This document shows positions 16,783 to 25,658 of a DNA stretch of 64,000 bases, piece by piece. The position numbers and the translations under genes are program-made. Under the pieces are notes generated by a model, which was not told the origin of the DNA, searched no databases, and was given only the letters and a program-made list of their open reading frames with translations. Positions within the stretch are counted from its first letter, which is position 1. Every line of letters begins with the position of its first letter. Source of the stretch: Tahibacter soli (lineage in GTDB: Bacteria; Pseudomonadota; Gammaproteobacteria; Xanthomonadales; Rhodanobacteraceae); assembly GCF_025717065.2 (NCBI RefSeq), contig NZ_JAOVZO020000003.1:434001-498000 (forward strand), given 5' to 3'.

Positions 16783-17530
16783 AGCGCAAAAGTTGTTTCT
16801 GGTATTCACGGGCCTGTTCGTCGCGAACGCGATACTCGCCGAGCTGATCGGCGTGAAGATCTTCGCGCTCGAAGACACGCTCGGCATCGCGCCGCTGAAC
16901 TGGAACCTGTTCGGCCAGACCGGCTCGCTGAACTTCACGGCCGGCACGCTCTTGTGGCCGATCGTGTTCATCATGACCGACATCATCAACGAATACTTCG
17001 GCCGCCGCGGCGTGCGCTTCATCTCGTGGCTGGCGGTGTTTCTCATCGTCTACGCGTTCGCTTTCGCGTTCGCCGCGATCGCGCTCGCGCCGGCGTCGTG
17101 GTGGGTGACGGTCGGCGCCGCCAACGGCGTGCCGGACATGCAGGCCGCGTTCGCGCAGATCTTCGGCCAGGGGATGTGGACGATCGCGGGTTCGATCACC
17201 GCGTTCCTGATCGGCCAGCTGATCGACGTCGCGATCTTCCACGCGATCCGCAAGCGCACCGGCGAGAAGCACATCTGGCTGCGTGCGACGGGCTCGACGC
17301 TCGTTTCGCAGTTCCTCGACAGCTTCGTCGTGCTGTACATCGCGTTCGTGATCGGGCCGCAGAAATGGTCGATCGGCCTATGGCTCGCGGTCGGCTGCGT
17401 CAATTACGCTTACAAGGTGTTCGCGGCGATCGCGCTGACGCCGCTGATCTACGCCGCTCGACGCGGTCTCGACGCCTGGCTCGGCAAGGATCTGAGCGAA
17501 GAACTGAAAACCAAAGCCGCTGAGGCTTGA
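16766..17530 (+). CDS. yhhQ: Queuosine precursor transporter
   Basis: A 254-aa membrane protein with about six helices, of the VUT/YhhQ family that imports 7-cyano-7-deazaguanine. Typical segments are the N-terminal VANAILAELIGVKIF, GTLLWPIVFIMTDIINEYFGRR, and SQFLDSFVVLYIAF. GGGGGAAG just before ATG 16766 is a strong ribosome binding site. Together with queG earlier in the window it supports queuosine salvage. Its last bases overlap a possible TTG of the next gene. Confidence 0.92.
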   Translation: MEIGNKAQKLFLVFTGLFVANAILAELIGVKIFALEDTLGIAPLNWNLFGQTGSLNFTAGTLLWPIVFIMTDIINEYFGRRGVRFISWLAVFLIVYAFAFAFAAIALAPASWWVTVGAANGVPDMQAAFAQIFGQGMWTIAGSITAFLIGQLIDVAIFHAIRKRTGEKHIWLRATGSTLVSQFLDSFVVLYIAFVIGPQKWSIGLWLAVGCVNYAYKVFAAIALTPLIYAARRGLDAWLGKDLSEELKTKAAEA

Positions 17531-17544
17531 AACCGGAAAGCATC

Positions 17545-19122
17545 ATGACAGCAAACGCAGAAACTCTCGCCGCGGCCGTGCCCGCCGCCCCGGCCGCGCG
17601 CATGCCCCGGCAGATCGCGTTCATCATCGGCAACGAGGGCTGCGAGCGCTTCAGCTTCTACGGCATGCGCAACATCCTGACGATCTTCCTCGTCTCGTCG
17701 CTGCTCATGTACCTGCCGGAATCCGAGCGCGACGCAGGCGCGAAGCACATTTTCCACAACTTCATGATCGGCGTGTACTTCTTTCCGCTGCTCGGCGGCT
17801 GGCTGTCCGACCGCTTCCTCGGCAAGTACAACACCGTCATCTGGTTCAGCCTCGTCTACTGCCTGGGCCACCTGTGCCTGGCGCTGTTCGAGCACAACGC
17901 CACCGGCTTCTTCATCGGCCTGGGCCTGATCGCGTTCGGTTCCGGCGGCATCAAGCCGATCGTCGCGGCGTTCTGCGGCGACCAGTTCGACAGTTCGAAC
18001 AAGCACCTGGCGAAGATCGCGTTCGACGCATTCTACTGGATCATCAACTTCGGTTCGCTGTTCGCCAGCGCGCTGATGCCGTGGTTCCTGCGCCACTACG
18101 GCGCGGCCGTCGCGTTCGGCATTCCCGGTGCGCTGATGTTCGTCGCGACGGTCATCATCTGGCTCGGCCGCAAGCACTACGTGATCGTGCCGCCGACGGC
18201 GCCGAGCCGCGACTCGTTCGCGCGCGTCGCGCGGTCGGCGCTGCTCGCGCGCGGCGCGAGCGGTGCGCGGCCGGGTCTCGTGATGGCGGTCGTCGGCGTC
18301 GCGCTGGCGGTCCTGTCCTTCGCGCTGGTGCCGTCGATCGGCATCGTCGCGGGCCTGTGCCTGGCGATGGTGCTCGCGCTCGCCGGCGCCGGCGGCGGCA
18401 CGTGGCTGCAGCTCGACCGCGCGCGCGGCCTGCATCCGGACGAAGCGGTCGAAGGCGTGCGCGCGGTGCTGCGCATGCTGATCGTATTCGCGCTGGTCAC
18501 GCCGTTCTGGTCGCTGTTCGATCAGAAGGCCTCGACATGGGTGCTGCAGGCGCGCGCGATGGAAAGTCCGGATTGGTTCCTGCCGGCGCAGATGCAGATG
18601 CTCAATCCCGCGCTCGTGATGATCCTGATTCCGCTCAACAACCTCGTCGTCTATCCGATGCTGCGCCGCCTCGGCTACGAGCCGACCGCGCTGCGCCGCA
18701 TGACCGCCGGCATGATGTTCGCGGGCCTGTCGTGGATCGTCGTCGGCGCGCTGCAGCTCGCGATCGATGGCGGCGAGCCGGTGTCGATCTTCTGGCAGAT
18801 GGCGCCTTATGTCCTTTTGACGCTCGGCGAAGTGCTGGTCTCGGCGACCGGCATCGAGTTCGCGTACAGCCAGGCGCCGGCGTCGATGAAGGGCGTGCTG
18901 ATGAGCTTCTGGTATCTCGCGGTCACGGTCGGCAACCTGTGGGTGCTGCTCGTCAACGCGGGCGTCAAGCATCCGCACGTCGTCGATTCGATCGCCGCGA
19001 GCGGCGTCAGCGTCACGGCGTTCCAGATGTTCTTCTTCGCGCTGTTCGCGTTCGGGTCGGCCGCGCTGTTCGGGCTGTACGCCAGGCGTTATCGAGAAGT
19101 GGACAACTACCGTCACGCCTGA
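17545..19122 (+). CDS. Proton-dependent oligopeptide (POT/PTR2) transporter
   Basis: A 525-aa major-facilitator protein with the POT motif EGCERFSFYGMR (the ExxERFxYYG proton-coupling signature, with Phe for one Tyr) and GxxxSDRFLGKY-like LSDRFLGKYNTV. About 12-14 helices are predicted by hydrophobicity. It probably imports di- and tripeptides with protons. ATG at 17545 follows GGAAAG; a TTG at 17527 is an alternative. Its end overlaps the convergent GIY-YIG gene by 10 bp. Confidence 0.9.
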   Translation: MTANAETLAAAVPAAPAARMPRQIAFIIGNEGCERFSFYGMRNILTIFLVSSLLMYLPESERDAGAKHIFHNFMIGVYFFPLLGGWLSDRFLGKYNTVIWFSLVYCLGHLCLALFEHNATGFFIGLGLIAFGSGGIKPIVAAFCGDQFDSSNKHLAKIAFDAFYWIINFGSLFASALMPWFLRHYGAAVAFGIPGALMFVATVIIWLGRKHYVIVPPTAPSRDSFARVARSALLARGASGARPGLVMAVVGVALAVLSFALVPSIGIVAGLCLAMVLALAGAGGGTWLQLDRARGLHPDEAVEGVRAVLRMLIVFALVTPFWSLFDQKASTWVLQARAMESPDWFLPAQMQMLNPALVMILIPLNNLVVYPMLRRLGYEPTALRRMTAGMMFAGLSWIVVGALQLAIDGGEPVSIFWQMAPYVLLTLGEVLVSATGIEFAYSQAPASMKGVLMSFWYLAVTVGNLWVLLVNAGVKHPHVVDSIAASGVSVTAFQMFFFALFAFGSAALFGLYARRYREVDNYRHA

Positions 19123-19367
19123 GCGGCGAGCGCGCGCTTGGCCTTGGGCGACAACCGGCGGATGCGATACTCGGCCTTCGACGCGGCCGAGCGGTCGGGG
19201 TAGGGAAAACGCGCCAGCAGCCGCTGCGGCGGATGGGCGCGCGTGTACTTCGCGCCCTTGCCGCTCGCATGCGCGGCATAGCGCGCGTCGACGTCGATCG
19301 CGATGCCAGTATAGATGCTGCCGCCGGCGCATTCGATCAGGTACACGAACCAGCTCGTTGTCACCAT
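19113..19367 (-). CDS. GIY-YIG nuclease family protein (YhbQ-like)
   Basis: An 84-aa single-domain GIY-YIG protein. FVYLIECAGGSIYTGIAIDVDARYAAH holds the Y-L/Y-T-G variant of the signature, with the conserved Arg after it. KGAKYTRAHPP and the terminal AEYRIRRLSPKAKRAL helix match the UPF0213/YhbQ type. The role of these small proteins is uncertain; a DNA repair nuclease role has been suggested for some. ATG at 19367 is used; GTG at 19373 is an alternative. Confidence 0.85.
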   Translation of the reverse strand: MVTTSWFVYLIECAGGSIYTGIAIDVDARYAAHASGKGAKYTRAHPPQRLLARFPYPDRSAASKAEYRIRRLSPKAKRALAAQA

Positions 19368-19510
19368 TTTCACAAAGCAGTGCTATCGTCGGGACTTGAA
19401 GGGACGCGTGGCGCGGCGTCAGAAGTTTGCCAGGATTCCTGCCTCGCAACGACGCCGGCCGCACGTAACGTACGGGTGTCTCAACCACGTTGCCGATCAG
19501 GGAGATCGCC

Positions 19511-19768
19511 ATGAAAACCGTTATCGCCGTGCTCACCTTCGCGCTGGCCTTGTCCGCCGGCCCCGCCTTTGCGCGCAAGGCGTGCGACGAACTCAAGCAG
19601 GAAATCGCCGCGAAACTCGACGCGAAGGGCGTGAAGAATTACTCGCTCGACGTCGTCGCGCACGACGCCCAGGACGCGCGCAGGACCGTCGGCACCTGCG
19701 ACGGCGGCACGCAGCGCATCGTGTACGAACGCGGCGGCAAGCCGGCCGAGGTCGCGCCGGCGAACTGA
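19511..19768 (+). CDS. DUF1161 small secreted protein
   Basis: An 85-aa protein with a clear signal peptide (MKTVIAVLTFALALSAGPAFA) and a mature domain KACDELKQEIAAKLDAKGVK...VGTCDGGTQRIVYERG that fits DUF1161, with two conserved cysteines likely forming a disulfide. AGGGAGAT 8 bp before ATG 19511 fixes the start. The function is unknown; it is probably periplasmic. Confidence 0.8.
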   Translation: MKTVIAVLTFALALSAGPAFARKACDELKQEIAAKLDAKGVKNYSLDVVAHDAQDARRTVGTCDGGTQRIVYERGGKPAEVAPAN

Positions 19769-19777
19769 TGCCTTTTC

Positions 19778-19806
19778 GTCGACGGGCCGCTTCACGGCCC
19801 GTCGAC
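19778..19806 (+). terminator. Hairpin after DUF1161 gene
   Basis: A perfect 12-bp stem GTCGACGGGCCG/CGGCCCGTCGAC with a 5-nt loop lies 9 bp after the stop codon, followed by GTTCGTTCC. The T-tract is imperfect but the placement suits a terminator. Confidence 0.55.
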
Positions 19807-19918
19807 GTTCGTTCCCACCCGGGCCGCCCCCTCGCGGCAGGCCGATCCCCGAAAACCTCGTCTTCCGTCACGCCGCGCGTCCGTCGCTGCGCGGTCGCGC
19901 GTGCGCGCGACCCATGAC

Positions 19919-19946
19919 TTGTTACCCTGACGGTATTGTTTATCTA
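19919..19946 (+). promoter_or_regulatory. Possible promoter of padR-sensor operon
   Basis: TTGTTA (19919-19924) and TATCTA (19941-19946) with a 16-bp spacer lie 42 bp upstream of the TTG start of the PadR gene, in a locally AT-rich patch. PadR proteins usually repress their own operon, so an operator is expected here, but no convincing dyad is visible. Confidence 0.35.
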
Positions 19947-19987
19947 ACACTACTATCGGCTCCGACATACGAAACGGCACGAAGGTC

Positions 19988-20353
19988 TTGGACGAAACCG
20001 AACCGCATCGCAAGAAGTTCGAGCGCGAGCTGTCCGCCGGCACGGTGTCGCTCGTGCTGCTCGCGGTGCTCGCGCAGTCGAGCGAGCCGATGTACGGCTA
20101 CCAGATCGCCAAGCGCCTGGAGCAGACCGGCGACGGCGTGCTGATCGGCAAGCAGAGCGCGCTGTATCCCGTGCTGCGCAACCTCTGCGCCGCGGGCCTG
20201 CTCGACAGCGAGGTCGAACCGTCGGTCAGCGGTCCTCCGCGCCGCTACTACCGCATCACTGCGCTGGGCCGCACGGTCCTGCGCGACTGGAACGCCGCTT
20301 GGTCGGCCACGCGCGATTTCGTCGACTCCGTCTTGAAAGGAACCTCGCCATGA
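19988..20353 (+). CDS. PadR family transcriptional regulator
   Basis: A 121-aa winged-helix protein. LVLLAVLAQSSEPMYGYQIAKRL and SALYPVLRNLCAAGLLDSEVEPS...RRYYRITALGRTVL form the PadR helix-turn-helix and wing; a short C-terminal dimerisation helix follows. The start is TTG at 19988 with GAAGG just upstream. The next gene overlaps it (ATGA), the common pairing of PadR with a small membrane protein it controls. Confidence 0.9.
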   Translation: MDETEPHRKKFERELSAGTVSLVLLAVLAQSSEPMYGYQIAKRLEQTGDGVLIGKQSALYPVLRNLCAAGLLDSEVEPSVSGPPRRYYRITALGRTVLRDWNAAWSATRDFVDSVLKGTSP

Positions 20354-21243
20354 CCCGCCCCACGCCGCGCACCATCGACGAATACCTGGACGATCTGCGT
20401 GCCGCGCTGCGCGGCGAGGATCCGGCGCTGATCCAGGACGCGCTGTACGACGCCGAAGAACACCTGCGCGCCGAGTTCGCCGAAAACCCCGGCGTCGATC
20501 CGGCCGAACTGCTCGCGAAAATCTCCACGAGCTACGGCGCGCCGGACGAAGTCGCCGAGATCTACCGCGACAAGGAGATCGTCGTCGAACGCGCGCTGCG
20601 GCCGCCGCCGCCGGTGCCGCGCACGTCGGCGCTTGGCCGCTTCTTCGGCGTCGCGACCGATCCGCGCGCGTGGTCGGCGCTGTTCTACATGCTGCTGGCG
20701 CTGCCGACCGGCATCTTCTATTTCGTCTGGACGGTCACCGGCCTGTCGCTGTCGTTCGGCCTGATGATCCTCATCATCGGCATTCCGTTCGCCGCGCTGT
20801 TCCTCGCGACCGTGCGCGCGCTGTCGCTCGTGGAGGGCCGCATCGTCGAGGTCATGCTCGGCGAGCGCATGCCGCGGCGTCCGCTGTACGTGCAGCGCAA
20901 CGTGCCGTTCGTCGAACGCGTCAAGACGATGTTCACCGACCCGCGCACGTGGAGCACGATGCTGTACATGCTGCTGCAGCTGCCGCTCGGCATCTTCTAC
21001 TTCGTGCTGTTCGTCACGATGCTGTCGGTGGGCCTCGCGCTGGCGTTGAACCCCATCGTCTACGCGACGGTCGGCTTCGGGCTGATCGACATCAACGGCC
21101 AGTTCTGGGTGCCGCCGCTCGCGCTGATGCCGTTCACGATCGCGCTCGGCATCGCCATGCTGTTCGGCCTGCTGCATCTTGCGCGCGGCATCGCGAAGTT
21201 CCAGGGCGCGCTCGCGAAAAGCCTGCTGGTGCCGGCGGGGTAG
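20350..21243 (+). CDS. Sensor-domain / DUF1700-like membrane protein
   Basis: A 297-aa protein. The first 75 residues (IDEYLDDLRAALRGEDPALIQDALYDAEEHLRAEF) form a helical HAAS/DUF1700-like cytoplasmic domain usually found next to PadR regulators. Four or more hydrophobic segments follow, arranged as two similar halves (WSALFYMLLALPTGIFYF and WSTMLYMLLQLPLGIFYF) of the putative sensor domain type. It is translationally coupled to padR (overlap at 20350-20353), so the two likely form an envelope-stress-type module. The signal sensed is unknown. Confidence 0.75.
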   Translation: MTRPTPRTIDEYLDDLRAALRGEDPALIQDALYDAEEHLRAEFAENPGVDPAELLAKISTSYGAPDEVAEIYRDKEIVVERALRPPPPVPRTSALGRFFGVATDPRAWSALFYMLLALPTGIFYFVWTVTGLSLSFGLMILIIGIPFAALFLATVRALSLVEGRIVEVMLGERMPRRPLYVQRNVPFVERVKTMFTDPRTWSTMLYMLLQLPLGIFYFVLFVTMLSVGLALALNPIVYATVGFGLIDINGQFWVPPLALMPFTIALGIAMLFGLLHLARGIAKFQGALAKSLLVPAG

Positions 21244-21260
21244 GGCTTGTGGGGGTGCCA

Positions 21261-21295
21261 CGCGTCGCGGCAATCTAACGAATTGCCGCGACGCG
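21261..21295 (+). promoter_or_regulatory. Perfect 14-bp hairpin overlapping the ribosome binding site of the MHS transporter
   Basis: CGCGTCGCGGCAAT (21261-21274) and ATTGCCGCGACGCG (21282-21295) form a perfect stem with a 7-nt loop. The 3' arm runs into the purine-rich GCGAGG (21293-21298) that precedes the GTG start at 21304. It lies 18 bp after the stop of the upstream gene. It could terminate the upstream operon or hide the ribosome binding site; no T-tract follows. Confidence 0.5.
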
Positions 21296-21303
21296 AGGTT
21301 CTC

Positions 21304-22620
21304 GTGGATTCCAGCCCGACCGCTCCCGCCGACATCGGCACCGCACGCCGCCTGCGTTCGATCTTTTCCGGTTCCGTCGGCAATCTCGTCGAGTGGTACG
21401 ACTGGTACGTCTACGCGACGTTCTCGTTGTATTTCGCGCCGGCGTTCTTTCCGCAGGCTGACGCGACCGCGCAGCTCATGAGCAGCGCCGCGGTTTTCGC
21501 GGTCGGGTTCTTCATGCGGCCGATCGGCGCGCTCGTGCTCGGCTACTACGCCGACCGCCACGGCCGCAAATCCGCGCTCGTGCTGTCGGTGCTGATGATG
21601 TGCGGCGGCTCGCTGATGATCGCGCTCACGCCGGGCTACGCGACGATCGGCGTCGCAGCGCCCGCGCTGCTGCTCGTCGCGCGCCTGCTGCAAGGCCTGT
21701 CGGTCGGCGGCGAGTACGGCACGTCGGCGACGTATCTGTCGGAGATGGCGACGAGCCGGCATCGCGGCTTCTGGTCGAGCTTCCAGTACGTCACGCTGAT
21801 CATGGGGCAACTGCTCGCCCTCGCGGTGCTGATCGCGCTGCAGCACGTATTTCTGACCGAGCGGCAGTTGCACGACTGGGGCTGGCGCGTTCCGTTCGTG
21901 ATCGGCGCGATCGCGGCGCTCGTATCGCTGTATCTGCGGCGCAGCATGCTCGAAACCGAATCGTTCGAGGCGGCCCAGCGCGCACGCACGCAGCGCCCCG
22001 ACCTGCTGCGCGAACTCTTCAAGCATCCGCGCGAAATCGCGACGGTCGTCGGCCTGACGATGGGCGGCACGCTCGCGTTCTACACGTACACCACGTACAT
22101 GCTGAAGTTTCTCGTCAACACCGCGGGTTTCGCCAAGGACGTCGCTTCGCTCGTGTCGGCGGCCAGTTTGTTTATTTTTATGCTTTTGCAGCCGGTGGTC
22201 GGCGCGTTGTCCGATCGTATCGGCCGGCGACCGCTGCTGATCGCGTTCGGCGTGCTCGGCACGCTCTGTACGGTGCCGATCTTCCATCTGCTGGCCGACG
22301 GCGCGACGCCGTTCGAAGCGTTCGCGCTGATCCTGATCTCGCTCGTGATCGTCAGCGGCTATACCTCGATCAACGCGGTGGTCAAGGCCGAGCTGTTTCC
22401 GGTCGGCGTACGTGCGCTCGGCGTCGGTCTGCCGTACGCGCTGGCCGTTTCGCTGTTCGGCGCGACGGCCGAGTACTTCGCGCTGTGGTTCAAGCAAAGC
22501 GACAACGAGGCCGGTTTCTACTGGTACGTCACCGCGTGCATCGCGGTTTCGCTGCTCGTGTACCTGTGGATGCCCGACACGCGGCGCACCTCGCGCATCG
22601 ACCGCGACGCGCGCACCTGA
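21304..22620 (+). CDS. MHS-family MFS transporter (dicarboxylate / alpha-ketoglutarate permease type)
   Basis: A 438-aa, 12-helix major-facilitator protein. NLVEWYDWYVYATFSLYFAPAFFP near the N-terminus, FFMRPIGALVLGYYADRHGRK and GLSVGGEYGTSATYLSEMA are the signatures of the metabolite:H+ symporter group containing KgtP and ProP. The substrate is probably an organic acid but cannot be decided from sequence. GTG at 21304 with GCGAGG upstream is preferred to GTG 21247, whose extension runs through the hairpin and lacks family character. Confidence 0.88.
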   Translation: MDSSPTAPADIGTARRLRSIFSGSVGNLVEWYDWYVYATFSLYFAPAFFPQADATAQLMSSAAVFAVGFFMRPIGALVLGYYADRHGRKSALVLSVLMMCGGSLMIALTPGYATIGVAAPALLLVARLLQGLSVGGEYGTSATYLSEMATSRHRGFWSSFQYVTLIMGQLLALAVLIALQHVFLTERQLHDWGWRVPFVIGAIAALVSLYLRRSMLETESFEAAQRARTQRPDLLRELFKHPREIATVVGLTMGGTLAFYTYTTYMLKFLVNTAGFAKDVASLVSAASLFIFMLLQPVVGALSDRIGRRPLLIAFGVLGTLCTVPIFHLLADGATPFEAFALILISLVIVSGYTSINAVVKAELFPVGVRALGVGLPYALAVSLFGATAEYFALWFKQSDNEAGFYWYVTACIAVSLLVYLWMPDTRRTSRIDRDART

Positions 22621-22729
22621 ACCGGCCGTACGCCCGATCTGCGACCGCGTTCGCTTCCTCCGTCCTCGCGCGTTCAAGGCCGTTCACGATAAGCTAACAA
22701 AGTTTTAATCAATCGGAGGAGGACCGATC

Positions 22730-25195
22730 ATGGGAAAGTCACGTTTGTGGTTGGCGCTGGCTGCAGCCGGCGCGTTCGGGGGAATCGCGTTCGCGTCGGG
22801 CGCGCACGCCGCGGAAGCGGCGGCGGATGTCGCGGCGGACGTCGCAGCGCAGGATCAGGCCGGGTCGAAAGGGGAAACGACCGAGCTTGAGGCGGTGTCG
22901 ATCGTCGGTTCGCGCCGCTACGGCCGCACGTCGGAAACCGAAACGCCGGTGCCGGTCGACGTCATTCCGATGGAGAAGGCGTCGACGCAGGGTCCGCAGT
23001 TCGATCTCGCGCAGACGCTGCAATACGTCGCGCCGTCGTTCAATTCGACGCGCCAGACCGGCGCCGACAACGCCGACCTGATCGACTCGGCCGCGCTGCG
23101 CGGCCTGGGTTCCGACCAGACGCTCGTACTCGTCAACGGCAAGCGCCACCACACGACCGCGCTCGTGAACCTGTTCGGCGCGCGCAACCGCGGCAATACC
23201 GGCACCGACCTCAACACGATTCCGCTGCTCGCGATCGAGCGCGTGGAAATCCTGCGCGACGGCGCCGCCGCGCAGTACGGCTCCGATGCGATCGCCGGCG
23301 TCATGAACCTCGCGCTGAAGAAGAACGCCGGCTGCGAAGGCGTCGCCGGCTACGGCCAGTACTCGCGCGGCGACGGCGACAACTACCAGCTGTCGAGCTA
23401 CTGCGGCTTCGAAACCGGCAACGGCGGCTCGATCGGCATCACGGGCGAATGGCTCAAGCGCGGCCGTTCCGACCGCTCCGAAAAAGACAGCCCGCGCATC
23501 ATTGGCGATACCAAGGTGGACAATCGCACTTTGTTCATCAATGGCGAAGTGCCGCTCGGCGAGGCCGCGAACTTCTACTTCACCGGCGGCCTGCAGAATC
23601 GCGACGCGTCGTCGGCCGCGTTCGCGCGCGGCGGCATCGGGTCGGACGACATCCCGTCGCGCAACTCGGCCGCGATGTACCCCGACGGCTACGTGCCGTT
23701 CATCAACGGCGAAATCGAAGACCGCTACGCGATCGTCGGCGCCTGGGGCAAGCTCGGCGAGTGGCGCGCCGATCTTTCGCAGACCTACGGTTACAACGAG
23801 CTCAACAACGACATCAGCAACACGATGAACGCGTCGATCGCGAACCAGGACCGCATCGACGGCGGCCCGGGCATCAGCGCGACGAAGTTCTACGCCGGCG
23901 GCTTCTCGTTCCGCCAGTACACGACGAACCTCGATTTCACGCGCTACTTCGATTCGATCATGGCCGGCACGAACGTCGCGTTCGGCGCCGAGCGGCGCAA
24001 CGAGAACTACCGCATCTTCGAAGGCGAGCGCGGCTCGTGGGTCGACGAGGACGGCGCCGGCGACGAATTCGGCAACAACGGCAATGCCGGCAGCCAGGGT
24101 TTCCCGGGTTTCCAGCCGGGCGACGTGACCGACAAGAGCCGCAACAGCTGGGCGGTCTACGGCGACGTCGAAGTGAACTGGACCGACCGCTTCATGACCG
24201 ACATGGCCGTGCGCTACGAGGACTACAGCGACTTCGGCAAGACGACGACCGGCAAGATCGCCGCGTCGTTCCGCGCGACCGACACGTTCCTGCTGCGCGG
24301 CTCGGCCTCGACCGGCTTCCGCGCGCCGTCGCTGCAGCAGCGCTATTTCTCGTCGACGTTCACCGACTTCATCAGCGGCCAGCCGGTCGACGTGGTGCTC
24401 GCGCCGAACGGCGGCGAACTCGCGAACCTCGCCGGCATTCCGGCGCTCAAGGAAGAAACGTCGACGAGCTACACGCTCGGCTTCACCTGGAACCCGATCG
24501 AGAATCTCACGCTGACGCTCGACGGCTACCGCATCCTGATCGACGACCGCATCGTCCTGTCGGGCCGCTTCGATTCGGAAGATCCGGAGATCGATCCGGC
24601 GCTCGCGGCGGCGCTGCGCAGGCTCAACGTCGGCCAGGCGCAGTTCTTCGTCAACTCGGTCGACACGCGCACGCAGGGCGTCGACCTCACGCTAGCGCAC
24701 AATACCGAAGTCGGCGGCGGCGAGCTGACGACGTATCTCGCGCTCAACCACGGCTCGACCAAGGTCACCGCGATCCATGCGCCGCCGGTGTTCGCGGGCC
24801 GCGAGGACATCCTCCTGTCCGAGCGCGAGCGCCTCTTCATCGAAGAAGGCGCGCCGAGCACGAAGGCCACGCTCGCGTTCGACTACACGATCGGCAAGTG
24901 GAATCCGAACCTCAAGATCATCCACTTCGGATCGCAGACGCTCGGAACGTTCACGGGCAGCGCCGGCCCGGACGGCATCCCGAACGCGCACTACGCGCCG
25001 AAGACGTCGGCCGACGTCGCGCTGACCTACAACTTCACCGAAAACGCGAAGCTCACGGTCGGCGCGGCGAACATCTTCGACGTGTTCCCGACGCGGCAGA
25101 ACCCGGACGAAACCGACAACGGCTTCCGCTACGACAGCGTGCAGTTCGGCTTGAACGGCACGTCATACTTCGCGCGGTTCTGGATGAAGTTCTGA
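22730..25195 (+). CDS. TonB-dependent outer-membrane receptor
   Basis: An 821-aa protein: signal peptide (about 1-29), short linker with TonB-box-like ELEAVSIVG, plug domain (about 60-190) containing ALRGLGSDQTLVLVNGKR, RVEILRDGAAAQYGSDAIAGVMN, then a 22-strand-type barrel ending in ARFWMKF with the terminal phenylalanine needed for barrel assembly. GGAGGAGG precedes ATG 22730. Substrate is unknown: no siderophore or sugar genes sit next to it. The plug type is common among Lysobacterales receptors for plant or polymer-derived compounds. Confidence 0.92.
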   Translation: MGKSRLWLALAAAGAFGGIAFASGAHAAEAAADVAADVAAQDQAGSKGETTELEAVSIVGSRRYGRTSETETPVPVDVIPMEKASTQGPQFDLAQTLQYVAPSFNSTRQTGADNADLIDSAALRGLGSDQTLVLVNGKRHHTTALVNLFGARNRGNTGTDLNTIPLLAIERVEILRDGAAAQYGSDAIAGVMNLALKKNAGCEGVAGYGQYSRGDGDNYQLSSYCGFETGNGGSIGITGEWLKRGRSDRSEKDSPRIIGDTKVDNRTLFINGEVPLGEAANFYFTGGLQNRDASSAAFARGGIGSDDIPSRNSAAMYPDGYVPFINGEIEDRYAIVGAWGKLGEWRADLSQTYGYNELNNDISNTMNASIANQDRIDGGPGISATKFYAGGFSFRQYTTNLDFTRYFDSIMAGTNVAFGAERRNENYRIFEGERGSWVDEDGAGDEFGNNGNAGSQGFPGFQPGDVTDKSRNSWAVYGDVEVNWTDRFMTDMAVRYEDYSDFGKTTTGKIAASFRATDTFLLRGSASTGFRAPSLQQRYFSSTFTDFISGQPVDVVLAPNGGELANLAGIPALKEETSTSYTLGFTWNPIENLTLTLDGYRILIDDRIVLSGRFDSEDPEIDPALAAALRRLNVGQAQFFVNSVDTRTQGVDLTLAHNTEVGGGELTTYLALNHGSTKVTAIHAPPVFAGREDILLSERERLFIEEGAPSTKATLAFDYTIGKWNPNLKIIHFGSQTLGTFTGSAGPDGIPNAHYAPKTSADVALTYNFTENAKLTVGAANIFDVFPTRQNPDETDNGFRYDSVQFGLNGTSYFARFWMKF

Positions 25196-25201
25196 GTTTC
25201 G

Positions 25202-25237
25202 CCCGCGTCTTCCCGTTCGGACGGGAAGGCGCGGGTT
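25202..25237 (+). terminator. Hairpin after TonB receptor gene
   Basis: An inner stem CTTCCCG/CGGGAAG and an outer stem CCCGCG/CGCGGG form a two-tier hairpin 7 bp after the stop codon. T-tract is short (GTTCC). Likely a terminator, though read-through into the small gene downstream is possible. Confidence 0.5.
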
Positions 25238-25250
25238 CCTGGAGACGACG

Positions 25251-25604
25251 ATGACGGATACCACGGAGCCCGGATCGCCCGAACCGTCGCGATCCCACCT
25301 GGCGGGCTTGAGTTTTCTGAGCCTCGTCATTCCGTTGTGGATGGGCTCCCTGTTCGGCCTGTTCTGGCTCGGCCTGCCGACGCTCGTATTGGCGATCGCG
25401 CACCGCGTGCTCGCGTCGAAGCGTTGGATCGGCGACAAGACGCACTGGACGTTCGTCGCGACCGCATGGCTGTCGCAGCTCGTGCCGCTGGCGATCGGTT
25501 TCGCGACGGTCAATCCGATCGGCAGCTTCATCGTCTGGCCCGCGGCGTCGTTGATCGTCGTCGGCATCGGTGCGGCGGTCGCGATGCATCTCGACGACGA
25601 GTGA
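25251..25604 (+). CDS. Small membrane protein of unknown function
   Basis: A 117-aa protein with three hydrophobic segments (about 18-45, 70-87, 90-110) after a polar N-terminus. GGAGACGACG precedes ATG 25251. No recognisable family motif. Codon bias and GC match the neighbours. It sits between the TonB receptor and a cyclophilin gene, which gives no functional clue. Confidence 0.7.
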   Translation: MTDTTEPGSPEPSRSHLAGLSFLSLVIPLWMGSLFGLFWLGLPTLVLAIAHRVLASKRWIGDKTHWTFVATAWLSQLVPLAIGFATVNPIGSFIVWPAASLIVVGIGAAVAMHLDDE

Positions 25605-25658
25605 TCGCGCCGCGCGCGCGGCATACACTCACCGCTCCCGACCGAGCGGAGCGAAACG

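Noticed and set aside
25202-25237. Riboswitch upstream of the small membrane protein gene
   Set aside because: The structure is a simple two-tier hairpin placed right after a stop codon, better explained as a terminator.
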